Shown one piece after another: positions 1-6,921 of a DNA stretch of 9,054 nucleotides. The stretch is taken from the NCBI GenBank assembly GCA_037131575.1, contig JBAXQV010000131.1, positions 1 through 9,054 of the forward strand, given 5' to 3'. This DNA is from VFMC01 sp037131575 (GTDB taxonomy: Bacteria; Actinomycetota; Acidimicrobiia; Acidimicrobiales; Ilumatobacteraceae). Below the pieces are notes generated by a model that worked only from the letters and a program-made list of their open reading frames with translations, was not told where the DNA came from and did no database searches. Positions within the stretch are counted from its first letter, which is position 1. Each line of letters opens with the position of its first letter. Both the position numbers and the translations under genes were made by a program.

Positions 1-1685
1 CCCGGGTGGATGACATTGCGCTTGCGGATCTCCCAACCGCTCAGCCCCACCTGCTCGGCAAGACGATCGAGCACACCCTCCATACCGAACTGTGCCTGGT
101 TGGCGCCGAAGCCACGGAACGCACCGCACACGGGGTTGTTGGTGCGCACAGCGATGGCCTGCACATCGATGGTGGGCAACCGGTACGGCCCGCTGGCATG
201 GCCGGCCGCACGCTCGAGCACCTTCATGCCCACACTCGCGTAGGCGCCACTGTCGCCGATGGCGCGCACGCGCAACCCGGTGAGGTGACCGTCGGCATCG
301 CAGCCGGCCCAGTACTCGAGGCGGATCGGGTGTCGCTTGGCGTGCATGCGCAGGCTCTCTTCACGCGACAGCGTGCACTTCACCGGCGCATCGAGCAACC
401 ACGCCGCGAGCGACGCATGCGCCTGGTTGCTCATGTCTTCCTTGCCACCGAACGCGCCACCGTTCGACACCAGCGTCACGGTGACCGACTCGTTACCCAC
501 GGCCAACATGCGGGCAATGTCGTTGCGGTCGTCCCACACGCCCTGGCCGCCCGAGTACACCTGCAGATGGCGGGTGCCATCGGGGCGGGCGGTGGGCACG
601 GCCAGCGTGCTCTCGGGTTCGAGGAAGGCGTGCTCGATGCGCTGGGTCTGGAACACCTCATGCACGGTGAACGCAGAACCCGCAAGCGCGGCATCGACAT
701 CACCACGCGCGTATTCGCTGGTGCTCAGCACGTTGTTCGGCGTCTTCCACACCGCCAGTGGCGCACCGGGTTCGATGGCCGCCACCGCGTCGGTGACCGG
801 AGCGTGCACCACGTAGTCGACGTCGATGAGTTTCGCTGCGGCACGGGCCTGCTCGCGGGTGTCGGCCACCACCACGGCCAGCACATCGCCGGCATAACTG
901 GTGCGCTCACCCACACCGATCATCACCGGCCAGTCCTTGTAGATGAGTCCCACGTACACCTCGCCCGGCACATCGGCCGCGGTGAACACGGCGCGCACGC
1001 CGGGCACGGCCAGCGCGGCCTCGGTGCGAATGGCGGCGATGTCGGCGCGGGCGTGGTCGGTGAGGTGCAACGCGGCATGCAGCGTTCCGGACACGCGCAT
1101 GTCGTCGATGTAGCTACGGTCGCCGAGGGTGAGTTCGGCCGCTTCGTACTTGGAGCCCGCGCCGCCCACTTCTGCCGAGAGCCCCGGTGTGCACGTGATG
1201 CCCTTGGCCACGGCATCGATGGCGTCGAGCACCTTCACGTAGCCGGTGCAGCGGCACAGGTGCGCACCGAGGTGGCGAGCCATGTCGCTGCGTTCGAGCG
1301 CCGCGCCCTTCTTGTCGATCTGCGCCTTGGCCCGCATCACGATGCCGGGGATGCAGAACCCGCACTGCAGGCCACCGCATGCCGCAAACGCGTCGGCAAA
1401 GGCTTTGCGTTCGTTGGCGTCGACCCCTTCGAGGGTGAGCACCTGCTTTCCAGACACTTTGCTGAGTGGGGTTTGGCAGCTCACCACGGCTTTGCCGTCG
1501 ATGTGCACCGTGCAGCACCCGCACTGCCCGCTCGGTGAGCAGCCGTCTTTCGGTGAGGTGATGTCGAGCTCGTCGCGCAGCGCGGCGAGCAGGTGCGGAT
1601 GGCTGCCGCGCACCGCGACCGGCGTGCCGTTCACGGTGAAAGCGACGGTGGGGAGGGCTGCTGCCTCAGGCTCGAGTGCGGTCAC
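1..1685 (-). CDS. Xanthine dehydrogenase-family molybdenum hydroxylase, fused [2Fe-2S] and Mo domains (partial, C-terminus outside window)
   Basis: This gene codes for a cytoplasmic molybdopterin hydroxylase that would oxidise a purine or another heterocycle or aldehyde, passing electrons through two [2Fe-2S] clusters. 561 codons are visible. The plant-ferredoxin-type domain has C49, C55, C58 and C70 (GCSPSGQCGCCTV). The second cluster domain has C108/C111 (LQCGFCIPG) and C144/C146 (LCRCTGY). A Mo domain follows from about residue 180 with GGQGVWDD (Q381), GGAFGGKE (409-416) and AFRGFGANQ (R524), all typical of the xanthine oxidase family. There is no FAD domain between the Fe-S and Mo parts, so an FAD subunit may be encoded elsewhere. 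The fused two-domain layout resembles the XdhD/'selenium-dependent xanthine dehydrogenase' type, but the substrate cannot be read from the sequence. The GTG at 1685 is the first start after an in-frame TGA at 1698-1700. It has no well-placed ribosome binding site, and a GTG at codon 18 is the alternative. It lies 133 bases downstream of the amidohydrolase gene on the same strand. Confidence 0.9.
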   Translation of the reverse strand, partial: MTALEPEAAALPTVAFTVNGTPVAVRGSHPHLLAALRDELDITSPKDGCSPSGQCGCCTVHIDGKAVVSCQTPLSKVSGKQVLTLEGVDANERKAFADAFAACGGLQCGFCIPGIVMRAKAQIDKKGAALERSDMARHLGAHLCRCTGYVKVLDAIDAVAKGITCTPGLSAEVGGAGSKYEAAELTLGDRSYIDDMRVSGTLHAALHLTDHARADIAAIRTEAALAVPGVRAVFTAADVPGEVYVGLIYKDWPVMIGVGERTSYAGDVLAVVVADTREQARAAAKLIDVDYVVHAPVTDAVAAIEPGAPLAVWKTPNNVLSTSEYARGDVDAALAGSAFTVHEVFQTQRIEHAFLEPESTLAVPTARPDGTRHLQVYSGGQGVWDDRNDIARMLAVGNESVTVTLVSNGGAFGGKEDMSNQAHASLAAWLLDAPVKCTLSREESLRMHAKRHPIRLEYWAGCDADGHLTGLRVRAIGDSGAYASVGMKVLERAAGHASGPYRLPTIDVQAIAVRTNNPVCGAFRGFGANQAQFGMEGVLDRLAEQVGLSGWEIRKRNVIHP

Positions 1686-1687
1686 TT

Positions 1688-1720
1688 TTACATTTTGTCA
1701 AAGTTCAGCCCCCAACGCAC
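1688..1720 (-). other. Possible leader peptide frame ahead of the Mo hydroxylase
   Basis: GTG at 1718-1720 opens a ten-codon frame (MRWGLNFDKM) whose TAA at 1688-1690 ends two bases before the GTG start of the Mo hydroxylase. A perfect AGGAGG lies three bases upstream, closer than the usual spacing. Such an arrangement could couple translation to the next gene, which otherwise lacks a Shine-Dalgarno sequence. The peptide resembles nothing I recognise, and a chance frame is quite possible. Confidence 0.15.
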
Positions 1721-1723
1721 CCC

Positions 1724-1729
1724 CCTCCT
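1724..1729 (-). promoter_or_regulatory. Strong Shine-Dalgarno sequence AGGAGG upstream of the Mo hydroxylase
   Basis: The minus strand reads AGGAGG here. It is 38 bases before the GTG chosen for the Mo hydroxylase, too far to serve that start directly. It stands 3 bases before a GTG that opens a ten-codon frame and 8 bases before a TTG in the hydroxylase frame, but the TTG frame is stopped by TGA at 1698-1700. What it serves is unresolved. Confidence 0.35.
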
Positions 1730-1734
1730 GTTGC

Positions 1735-1782
1735 GCGTTTGTGAATTCACCCCCACGAGGAGACGGCTTTCTTCACAAACGC
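1735..1782. promoter_or_regulatory. Perfect 11-bp inverted repeat in the spacer upstream of the Mo hydroxylase
   Basis: The left arm GCGTTTGTGAA (1735-1745) and right arm TTCACAAACGC (1772-1782) are exact reverse complements separated by 26 bases. The left arm also overlaps a 10-bp palindrome, GTGAATTCAC (1741-1750), so three half-sites of a GTGAA/TTCAC type are present. It sits 50-97 bases upstream of the hydroxylase start. It could be a regulator-binding site or an RNA stem-loop in the leader. No U-tract follows on the minus strand, so a simple intrinsic terminator is unlikely. The pattern is seen directly; the function is inferred. Confidence 0.5.
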
Positions 1783-1818
1783 AGGGGCGCGGGCCAGCGG
1801 CGGCCGCGGGGCGCTGGG

Positions 1819-2757
1819 TCAGTCGGGGAGGACGACGCCGCGCTGGGTGGTGATGCGGCTGTACAACTCGGGGCGGCGGTAGCGGTCGAAATCGAACAGC
1901 GTGTCCTTGTAGCGGTAGCACCAGTCGAGGTCGCAACGGGCCACGATGACCTCGTCGTCGGTGCTCAGCGCCTGCGCCACGATCTGCCCGCTGGGAGCCA
2001 CGATCATCGTCTGGCCGAGCGAGTCGACACCTTCTTCCACACCACCCTTGGCCACACCCACCACCCACGTGCCGTTCTGATAGGCACCGCTTTGCATGAC
2101 GAGTGCGTTGTGGAACCCCTGCAGGATGTCTTGGCTGGGGTCGGGCACGTAGTGGATGGGCGTGTTGTAGCCGCAGAGGATCATCTCCACACCCTGCAAC
2201 CCCATCACCCGGTAGCTCTCGGGCCAGCGACGGTCGTTGCAGATCATCATGCCCATCAGGCCCCCGAATGCCCGCCACACGCCGAACCCCTCGGGGCTGG
2301 GCTCGAAGTAATAGCGCTCGGCATGTTGGAACGGCCGATCGGGTTCGTGGTGCTCGTGCCCGGGGATGTGCGTCTTCTTGTAGGTGGCAACGATGCTGCC
2401 GTCGCGCTCGACCAGGGTCTGCACATTCCAGCGGCGAACCGAACCGTCGGGTTGTTCGTCGATGAGTGCGTAGCCGAGGCAGAAACCCACGCCAAGTCGC
2501 TTGGCCTCGTCGAACAGCGACTGGGTGTCGGCGTTGGGCATCGAGCGCTCGTACCAGTGATCGGCCTCACCGATGTCGTCGACGAACCAACGCGGGAAGA
2601 ACGTGGTGAGCGCCAGTTCGGGGAACACCACCAGTTCGGCGCCATGGGCGTGCGCCTGATGGAGCAGGGCAATGAGGCGGCCGACCACTTCGGAGCGGGT
2701 GTGGTGGCGCTGGATGGGGCCCATCTGGGCGGCGGCCACGGTGAGGATGCGTGTCAT
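1819..2757 (-). CDS. N-carbamoyl-D-amino acid hydrolase-like amidohydrolase (nitrilase superfamily)
   Basis: A 312-residue carbon-nitrogen hydrolase, probably a cytoplasmic enzyme that hydrolyses an N-carbamoyl group to ammonia, CO2 and an amine or amino acid. The Glu-Lys-Cys triad is complete: E47 in FPELALTTFFPRW, K128 in YKKTHIPG and C173 in MICNDRRWPE. FPELALTTFFPRW, PFQHAERYYFEP, CNDRRWPESYRVMGL and CGYNTP closely follow the Agrobacterium D-carbamoylase (recalled, about 304 residues), including the paired arginines after the catalytic Cys. Length is normal and the whole fold is present. The ATG at 2757 starts 7 bases after the stop of the EccC-like gene and has only a weak ribosome binding site, so translation may be coupled. 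The Mo hydroxylase lies downstream on the same strand, suggesting breakdown of a hydantoin-, ureide- or purine-like compound. No hydantoinase is in the window. Substrate and stereospecificity are not provable from sequence. Confidence 0.9.
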   Translation of the reverse strand: MTRILTVAAAQMGPIQRHHTRSEVVGRLIALLHQAHAHGAELVVFPELALTTFFPRWFVDDIGEADHWYERSMPNADTQSLFDEAKRLGVGFCLGYALIDEQPDGSVRRWNVQTLVERDGSIVATYKKTHIPGHEHHEPDRPFQHAERYYFEPSPEGFGVWRAFGGLMGMMICNDRRWPESYRVMGLQGVEMILCGYNTPIHYVPDPSQDILQGFHNALVMQSGAYQNGTWVVGVAKGGVEEGVDSLGQTMIVAPSGQIVAQALSTDDEVIVARCDLDWCYRYKDTLFDFDRYRRPELYSRITTQRGVVLPD

Positions 2758-2764
2758 CGATCGT

Positions 2765-5700
2765 TCACGATACGACCACTGGTTGTCTGGAGGCCACCTT
2801 CACCGCTGAACTCACCGGAGGACTCACCGATGAGTGCACCGGAGGGCTCACCGGACGCGGGCGGGTGAACGCGAGTTGGGTGAGTACGCACGATCCACCA
2901 CTCACCACATACGCGAGACCAACGCGGGTTGGAATGGGGAGCCGGCGAGGGAGCACCACCCCGAGCAGATCGCCCTCGAGTTCACCCGATGCTGCTGCGA
3001 TCGACCCGAGTCGTCCGCGGCGCAATGCTGCCGTCCAGTGGCCGTACGCCTGCCGCAATGCCTCAGCGCGCCCACCGGCAGCCACCACCAACCCGGTGGG
3101 TCGCGCCGCCAGCAACGCGCCGAGCCGACCCGAGAGGTCGGGGACCAAGTCGGCGTCGTCGACGACCAACAGATGCCGTCGCCCATCGGCCACCGCTTGT
3201 TCTGCGGCAGCCAGCGCGGCATCGAATGTGGCCGCGCTGAGCGCGCGCAACGGTGAGCGACGCGGGGCGAATACCGATACACCGGGCGTCGGGGGCACAC
3301 CGGGCGTCGGGGGTACACCGAGGACCGGCCACACACCTGCGGTGGCGGACCCAGCGCGCTCATTGGAACGCGTACTCACCCAGGCCTCGACGATGTGGGC
3401 CAGCGCCGATGATGTGCCGCTGCCAGCCGGCCCGGCCACCAGAAGGTGGTCGCCATCGTTCACCTCCACCATCACCGGAGCCAGGTCGGCGAAACCGATG
3501 CCCCAGGCGAAGCGCCATCCGCCATCCGCATGCTCACCGCCGGGCAACATCGAGGCATCGACCGCGTCGGGAAGCACCCCGAGCGGCGGGACGCGTTGGG
3601 TCGTGCCGATGCAAGCTGGTTGCCAGCGATCGAGTGGTGCAACTCCGTCGACCAGACGGAACGCATCGGCCGGATGCACCACCTGGGCCTCTGCCCCGCA
3701 GCCCGCCACCACCAGACGCCCCGCTACGGCCGGTGCGGCGAGCGCCATCGGCACCCCGTAGGTGGGCGCATCGCGAGCGTCGTGCAGGTGCATCACCCAC
3801 CGTGTGGCGCACCGCGCCAACACCGCAGCGGGCAGGGCCGACGCACCATCGCTGCCCACCACCAAGCGCACTCCCCCGCCGCCGAACTGCTCGGCCGCAC
3901 CGGTGATGAGCCGTTGCCAGGCATCGGCCTCCGCCACTCGGTCGAGCTCACCAAGTTCGCGATGTAGTGCACCGATGCCATCGATCACCACCACCCGCTG
4001 CCCTGTGGAGGTGTCACCGCATGCGGCGCGCTGGAGCAGGCGGATGAGCCGTTCGCGTTCGTGCAATCGGACCACGCCAGCGCAGCGTGGATACGCAGCA
4101 AGGGCATCCCAGCACCGATCGCCGTGGCCATCGATCACCAACAGCTCCACGGGGCTGCTCACCGGACTGCTCACCGGGCCGGCGACCGCCGAGGCCACGG
4201 CGACCAGCGTGGAGGTGACGCCACTGCCCGGGGAACCCACCACCAGGAGATCGCCATCGGCCGGCGTCCAGCGAAGTGCGTCGCGCCGTTGCTCATCGGG
4301 CAGATCGACAACGCCCACCACGCCCACTGCCCCCGGCTCACTGGTCACCGAGGCGAGGGCATCGAGCCGCACCTCACTGGGCAGCGGTGCGTGCCAAGGT
4401 GATCGTTGCCGCGGGCAACCCAAGCCGGTTGCAGCGCTCACCACAGCGGCGACCATCTGCTCGATCCCACCGCTCGCCACCTGAAACGTCACCCGCTCAT
4501 CGGGTCCGAGGCGCATCACCGCCCGGCCAGGGATGGCGCGAGACAGTTCAGCCGGTGAGCCGTCACCCACCACATCGAGCGCGTCGGCCCGGTCGTGCAT
4601 GCGCAGGGCCACACGCAGGTTGGTGTTCGCGCGAATCTCGTCGTTGATCACCCCGCTGGGTCGTTGCGTCGCGAGAATGAGGTGCACGCCGAGGCTGCGG
4701 CCCCGCTGGGCGATGTTCACCAGTGAGTGGAGGAACGATGGTAACTCCACCGCCAACGCGGCGAACTCGTCGACCACCACCATCAGGCGGGGTAGCACCG
4801 GGGCTGCGCAACGGCGGCGGGCATCGGTGAGATCGATGGCACCGAGGTCGCGCAGGACGCGCTCGCGATGAGTGAGTTCCGCCCGCAGGCTCCGCAATGC
4901 CCGCGCGGCCAATCGTTCGTCGAGATCGGTGACGATGCCCACCACATGGGGCAGCGGCGCACACACATCGAACGTGGCTCCGCCCTTGTAGTCGATGAGC
5001 ACCATCGACAGCTGCTCAGGTGGCAGGCGTACGGCCAGCCCCGTCACCAGACTGCGGAGCAGTTCGCTCTTCCCCGAGCCGGTGGTGCCCGCCACCAAGG
5101 CATGCGGGCCGTCGCGCACGAGGTCGATGTCGACCACACCGTCGGCGGTACGGCCGATGGGAGTTGCTGGTGCCGCGTCGGGCGAACACTGCCGCCACCA
5201 TTCCCGAATCGATTCGGAGGTCGAGCCGGGGGTGCCCGAGTCGAAGCTCACTGCATCGTCGACGCCGGTGAGTACCTCCGGCAAGCTCACTCGGCGAGGG
5301 AGACGGCGCAACCCACCGAGTTCGTCTTCGGGGTCGTCGAGCAGTGCCAGCGAGCGGGCCCAACCCTCGGTGGTGCGTGCACCCAACCCGGCGAACCGCA
5401 ACGCGAACGGGCCGTCGTCGTGATGAACCCGTGGACGCCACCGCGCCCGACCATCAGCCAACGTCTCCACCACCGCGGTGCACACCGCTGGCGCCACCCT
5501 CGACCCGTCGATGATGCACAGCACCGCCGGCTCCACTGGCGACGACATCAGCCGGCGCAACGGCCCGGTGCGTAAGGTGAGCAGATCGAGGCGGTCGGTC
5601 ACCACCACCAGATGCGGACACCGCCCGCCCAATTCGTTGGTGAGGCGATGCAGGGCGGCGGCATAGGAGGCCAGGCCGGCATCGTCGAACACGGCGGGCA

Positions 5701-6775
5701 GCCCGTCGGTATCGCGCCCATGGGGCAGATGCCGCACCCATTCCCACGCGTGAGGATCGGTCGGCACCACCACCAGCCGCCAGTCGGCCGGGCCGGTACG
5801 CATCGCCAATTGCACGATGAGACTGCGCACCACATGCGGCGCGAAACCACCAGAGACGCCCACCACAGCACCCGGAGCGAGAGTGACGCCCACCGGTACG
5901 TCGGCAAGGCGCTCGGTGATATTCGAAGACTCACTGGAACGCACACCGAAACCCTCACCAGCTTCAACACCAGGCCCCGACACCGCGACGGGGCCCTCAC
6001 CGATACCCAGGGCCACCGTGAATGCGTCGTCGTGCTCCGCGCGCCGCTGCCACCGATCGGTCGAGTTGAGCGTTTCCGCCAACGTGCCAACCGTGCCCGT
6101 GAGGTAGGCCCGCCATGCCCGACGATGCTCGGCACCGGCCTCACGGGCCTGGTGTGCGGCCTGCTCGTCGCGTCGCTGCTCGACCCGCCGGTGGCGGCGT
6201 ACCGAGACCCAATGAGCCACCATCGTGCCCACCGACGCCAACGCACCCAGGGCCGCGAACGCCATCATCAGCGGTTGGTGGAACACCATCGCCATCACCA
6301 CCGCACCCACCAGCCCCGTAGCGGTGGAGACGAGCATCGACGGCGACAGACCGGACCACCCCCGAACCGGACCGGTGGCCACCCACGAGGGAACGACCTC
6401 GGGCAGGGGGGTCGGGTTCCACCGCGGCACGATGCGCGCCGCCCGCACCACCGGTCTCGGCAGGTTCCTCGACAGATCGCCGCCCGGCCGGCCGGTATCG
6501 ACGGGCATCGACTCCGTCGGTTCCAGGGTGAGCACGCTGCACCCCAGTTCGATCGTGGCACCCTTCACCCGCACCGCAAGGCGGCCGGTGAGTTGCTCGA
6601 CGCGCCAGGTGCCGTCGGCCGAGCAGTCGAGCACCACATGGAACGGTTCGAGTGCTGGGTCGTCGCAGCGAACGGGCGCACCGGCGGCCCTGCCCACCAC
6701 GTACCGACCCGGGGTCAGCACCTGTACGGCTCCAGCGTCAGGGCCGGTGCTCCACGTGATCTGCCAATTCGTCAT
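2765..6775 (-). CDS. eccC: EccC/EssC-type FtsK/SpoIIIE ATPase with N-terminal FHA domain
   Basis: A 1336-residue membrane-anchored ATPase related to the motor of type VII secretion. Order: FHA-like domain (1-95, with GR at 28-29 and H46); two membrane segments (about 146-165 and 169-190); ATPase 1 with Walker A GTTGSGKS (563-570), the EccC/EssC signature DYKGGATFD and Walker B VVVDE (666-670), then GRSLGVHLILATQRPSGV; ATPase 2 with GSPGSGVT (847-854) and LLVID (D882); ATPase 3 with GPAGSGTS (1115-1122) and LLVVDD (D1206). In modules 2 and 3 the Walker A lysine is Val853 and Thr1121, so only module 1 looks catalytic. The FHA domain lacks the usual serine region and may not bind phosphothreonine. 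Start: the ATG at 6775 begins exactly at the FHA fold; the same frame stays open to a GTG at 6902-6904, but that would consume the divergent spacer. Low-complexity repeats interrupt module 2, the linker before module 3 and the C-terminal tail. No WXG100 or other Ecc gene is visible, so a secretion role is inferred. Confidence 0.88.
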   Translation of the reverse strand: MTNWQITWSTGPDAGAVQVLTPGRYVVGRAAGAPVRCDDPALEPFHVVLDCSADGTWRVEQLTGRLAVRVKGATIELGCSVLTLEPTESMPVDTGRPGGDLSRNLPRPVVRAARIVPRWNPTPLPEVVPSWVATGPVRGWSGLSPSMLVSTATGLVGAVVMAMVFHQPLMMAFAALGALASVGTMVAHWVSVRRHRRVEQRRDEQAAHQAREAGAEHRRAWRAYLTGTVGTLAETLNSTDRWQRRAEHDDAFTVALGIGEGPVAVSGPGVEAGEGFGVRSSESSNITERLADVPVGVTLAPGAVVGVSGGFAPHVVRSLIVQLAMRTGPADWRLVVVPTDPHAWEWVRHLPHGRDTDGLPAVFDDAGLASYAAALHRLTNELGGRCPHLVVVTDRLDLLTLRTGPLRRLMSSPVEPAVLCIIDGSRVAPAVCTAVVETLADGRARWRPRVHHDDGPFALRFAGLGARTTEGWARSLALLDDPEDELGGLRRLPRRVSLPEVLTGVDDAVSFDSGTPGSTSESIREWWRQCSPDAAPATPIGRTADGVVDIDLVRDGPHALVAGTTGSGKSELLRSLVTGLAVRLPPEQLSMVLIDYKGGATFDVCAPLPHVVGIVTDLDERLAARALRSLRAELTHRERVLRDLGAIDLTDARRRCAAPVLPRLMVVVDEFAALAVELPSFLHSLVNIAQRGRSLGVHLILATQRPSGVINDEIRANTNLRVALRMHDRADALDVVGDGSPAELSRAIPGRAVMRLGPDERVTFQVASGGIEQMVAAVVSAATGLGCPRQRSPWHAPLPSEVRLDALASVTSEPGAVGVVGVVDLPDEQRRDALRWTPADGDLLVVGSPGSGVTSTLVAVASAVAGPVSSPVSSPVELLVIDGHGDRCWDALAAYPRCAGVVRLHERERLIRLLQRAACGDTSTGQRVVVIDGIGALHRELGELDRVAEADAWQRLITGAAEQFGGGGVRLVVGSDGASALPAAVLARCATRWVMHLHDARDAPTYGVPMALAAPAVAGRLVVAGCGAEAQVVHPADAFRLVDGVAPLDRWQPACIGTTQRVPPLGVLPDAVDASMLPGGEHADGGWRFAWGIGFADLAPVMVEVNDGDHLLVAGPAGSGTSSALAHIVEAWVSTRSNERAGSATAGVWPVLGVPPTPGVPPTPGVSVFAPRRSPLRALSAATFDAALAAAEQAVADGRRHLLVVDDADLVPDLSGRLGALLAARPTGLVVAAGGRAEALRQAYGHWTAALRRGRLGSIAAASGELEGDLLGVVLPRRLPIPTRVGLAYVVSGGSCVLTQLAFTRPRPVSPPVHSSVSPPVSSAVKVASRQPVVVS
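2799..2858. repeat. Five degenerate 12-bp tandem units encoding the EccC-like C-terminal tail
   Basis: Units start at 2799, 2811, 2823, 2835 and 2847, with a consensus close to CTCACCGGAGGA. They are in frame with the ATPase gene and encode a four-residue periodic tail of the kind VSPP-VHSS-VSPP-VSSA. The tail follows the third ATPase module and is probably disordered. A two-unit relative of the motif is at about 4151-4174, inside ATPase module 2, encoding SSPVSSPV. Confidence 0.6.
3281..3316. repeat. Two 18-bp tandem units encoding GVPPTP in the EccC-like ATPase
   Basis: The 18-bp unit ACCGGGCGTCGGGGGCAC is repeated directly with one base changed (3281-3298 and 3299-3316). In the ATPase reading frame it encodes GVPPTP twice, part of a Pro-rich insert within ATPase module 3, between its Walker A-like and Walker B-like motifs. 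An expansion of a surface loop is the simplest reading. Confidence 0.7.
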
Positions 6776-6921
6776 ACCCCACTGATCGACAGCGTTGGTG
6801 AGCGTGCGGAAGGTCACCGCCGGGATTCGTGACCAGATTTTCAACAATCTTCTCGCCGGTGAGGTGTGCGGTGAGTCAGGGAGGGAGACCTCCGGAGAGA
6901 CCACTCGCGCATCGTCGGCCC
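6776..6921. promoter_or_regulatory. Divergent intergenic region between the EccC-like gene and the sigma-like regulator
   Basis: These 146 bases separate two genes read away from each other and must hold both promoters if the chosen starts are right. A locally AT-rich core at 6836-6852 (AGATTTTCAACAATCTT) is the best candidate for promoter elements. It contains an imperfect dyad, AGATT...AATCT. I cannot assign -35 and -10 boxes with normal spacing. Neither start has a well-spaced Shine-Dalgarno sequence. A GGAGAG at 6893-6898 is too far from the ATG at 6922. Confidence 0.45.

Noticed and set aside
6..1538. Long plus-strand open frame (510 codons) opposite the Mo hydroxylase
   Set aside because: It is the antisense shadow of a gene with clear Fe-S and Mo motifs; its translation is Arg/His/Ala/Gly-rich with no recognisable domain.
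1698..1715. TTG at 1713-1715 with well-placed AGGAGG, then an in-frame TGA before the hydroxylase, considered as a recoded (selenocysteine) start region
   Set aside because: No Sec insertion structure is visible, the residues before the TGA match no family N-terminus, and the GTG at 1685 gives a normal start to the Fe-S domain.
1786..1821. GC-rich hairpin (CAGCG...CGCTG around a GCGGCCGC palindrome) after the amidohydrolase as an intrinsic terminator
   Set aside because: The stem is short, its partners are ambiguous in such GC-rich DNA, and no T-run follows on the minus strand.
1246..2868. Plus-strand open frame of 540 codons across the hydroxylase start and the amidohydrolase
   Set aside because: It crosses the starts and ends of real minus-strand genes and shows no motifs; GC-rich antisense frames of this length are common.
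6776..6904. GTG at 6902-6904 as the start of the EccC-like protein (43 extra residues)
   Set aside because: The extra residues are low-complexity, do not belong to the FHA fold, and would consume most of the divergent promoter spacer. The ATG at 6775 starts at the domain edge.
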